From assembly GCA_947174975.1 (NCBI GenBank), contig CAMWLA010000068.1, positions 1 through 6,479 of the forward strand: DNA of 6,479 nt. The letters are read 5' to 3'. Positions 6,334 through 6,479 of this stretch are shown here, one piece after another (position 1 is the stretch's first letter; each line of letters starts with the position of its first letter). Made by a program: the position numbers and the translations under genes. The notes under the pieces were generated by a model. It was not told where the DNA came from, searched no databases, and saw nothing but the letters and a program-made list of their open reading frames with translations. The DNA is from an uncultured Clostridia bacterium. GTDB taxonomy: Bacteria; Bacillota; Clostridia; Christensenellales; Borkfalkiaceae.

Positions 6334-6416
6334 CACGAATTTTTTCGTCGTAAGCGCGTGCGCGCTTCGGTACGACACGAGTACCGAAAAAATTGTGAAT
6401 AGATTTTGTTTTTTCG
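6334..6416 (+). other. Set of competing stems within the leader
   Basis: TTTTTTCG occurs twice (6340-6347 and 6409-6416) and CGAAAAAA once between them (6385-6392), so the middle segment can pair with only one flank. With the first copy it extends to a 12-bp stem with one bulged G (6334-6346 with 6386-6397). That stem encloses GTCGTA/TACGAC (6347-6352, 6371-6376) and AAGCGC/GCGCTT (6352-6357, 6362-6367). A competing hairpin, TTCGGTAC/GTACCGAA (6366-6373, 6381-6388), uses bases from these stems. The pairings are seen in the sequence; a switching function is inferred. Confidence 0.5.
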
Positions 6417-6479
6417 CTCCCGATATTTTAAGGGTAATACGGGTAAGAAATATATTCCACAGACCGCAAGGTCGAGTAA

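Larger units (their letters stand above)
6255..6479 (+). promoter_or_regulatory. Long structured 5' leader (or non-coding RNA), continuing past the window
   Basis: No credible gene is seen on either strand between the terminator and the window end. The inferred transcript contains several complementary segments. These are a 16-bp palindrome at 6266-6281, a nested and mutually exclusive set of stems at 6334-6416, and GACC-GCAA-GGTC at 6462-6473 near the edge. The edge sequence CCACAGACCGCAAGG resembles, from memory, the conserved part of the ribosomal protein L10 (rplJL) leader, in which a GCAGG-like segment pairs with a later CCTGC-like segment before rplJ. If so, its partner and rplJ lie just outside. 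An rRNA-operon leader or an unrelated regulatory RNA would also fit. The leader nature is fairly likely; the L10 identity is tentative. Confidence 0.5.

Noticed and set aside
6282..6353. 23-codon plus-strand ORF (MQFDRTVLLHNY...) in the leader, possible leader peptide
   Set aside because: There is no ribosome site before its ATG, it has no run of regulatory codons, and it ends inside the structured segment by chance.
6430..6447. T-box or class B RNase P RNA resemblance of AGGGTAATACGGGTAA
   Set aside because: The T-box GGGTGGAACCGCG-type motif is absent, and the similarity to RNase P is limited to a few bases with none of the conserved core.
6335..6479. Minus-strand frame open from the right edge for 47 codons
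   Set aside because: The residues are basic and unpatterned, the frame crosses the inverted repeats, and it would run against a strong plus-strand promoter with no terminator after its stop.

Overview
The window looks like a piece of a low-to-moderate GC Bacillota (Firmicutes) chromosome, most likely an uncultured, possibly gut-associated member of the Clostridia. The evidence is the gene order rpmB (divergent) / Asp23-family yloU / fakA (yloV) / recG, which matches the Bacillus/Clostridium arrangement apart from the absence of the sdaAB-sdaAA pair that Bacillus subtilis carries between yloV and recG. Further support comes from Shine-Dalgarno sites of the GGAGG type, a zinc-ribbon form of L28, and a secreted lipoprotein with an EAY..G.L...QI..IAYY.NGG segment that I recall from uncharacterised clostridial proteins. 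The last point is memory, not a search.

Layout. (1) Bases 1-467 hold the 3' part of a plus-strand gene for a two-helix membrane protein with a PH-like C-terminal domain; it enters from outside the window. (2) A bidirectional terminator separates it from rpmB, which is on the minus strand. (3) A 211-bp divergent intergenic region (698-908) carries one good sigma-A promoter for rpmB and one for the rightward operon, with A/T tracts between them. (4) The rightward run is yloU, fakA and recG, with gaps of 66 and 50 nt that each contain a small perfect hairpin but no strong terminator. (5) A lipoprotein gene of unknown function follows recG after 65 nt and ends at a strong intrinsic terminator. 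(6) From 6200 to the edge there is no convincing gene. Instead there is a near-consensus extended -10 promoter followed by at least 220 nt of probable transcribed leader rich in complementary segments. This is likely the regulated 5' leader of a highly expressed gene just outside the window.

How the genes relate. rpmB makes ribosomal protein L28. FakA is the ATP-dependent fatty-acid kinase subunit that works with FakB carriers (none are seen here) to feed exogenous fatty acids into phospholipid synthesis. The Asp23-family protein is its usual neighbour. RecG remodels stalled replication forks. The lipoprotein is more AT-rich, is not part of the conserved core, and looks like a lineage-specific addition.

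I found no CRISPR array, tRNA, rRNA, IS element or recognisable defence system. The most interesting unexplained sequence is the structured leader at 6255-6479.
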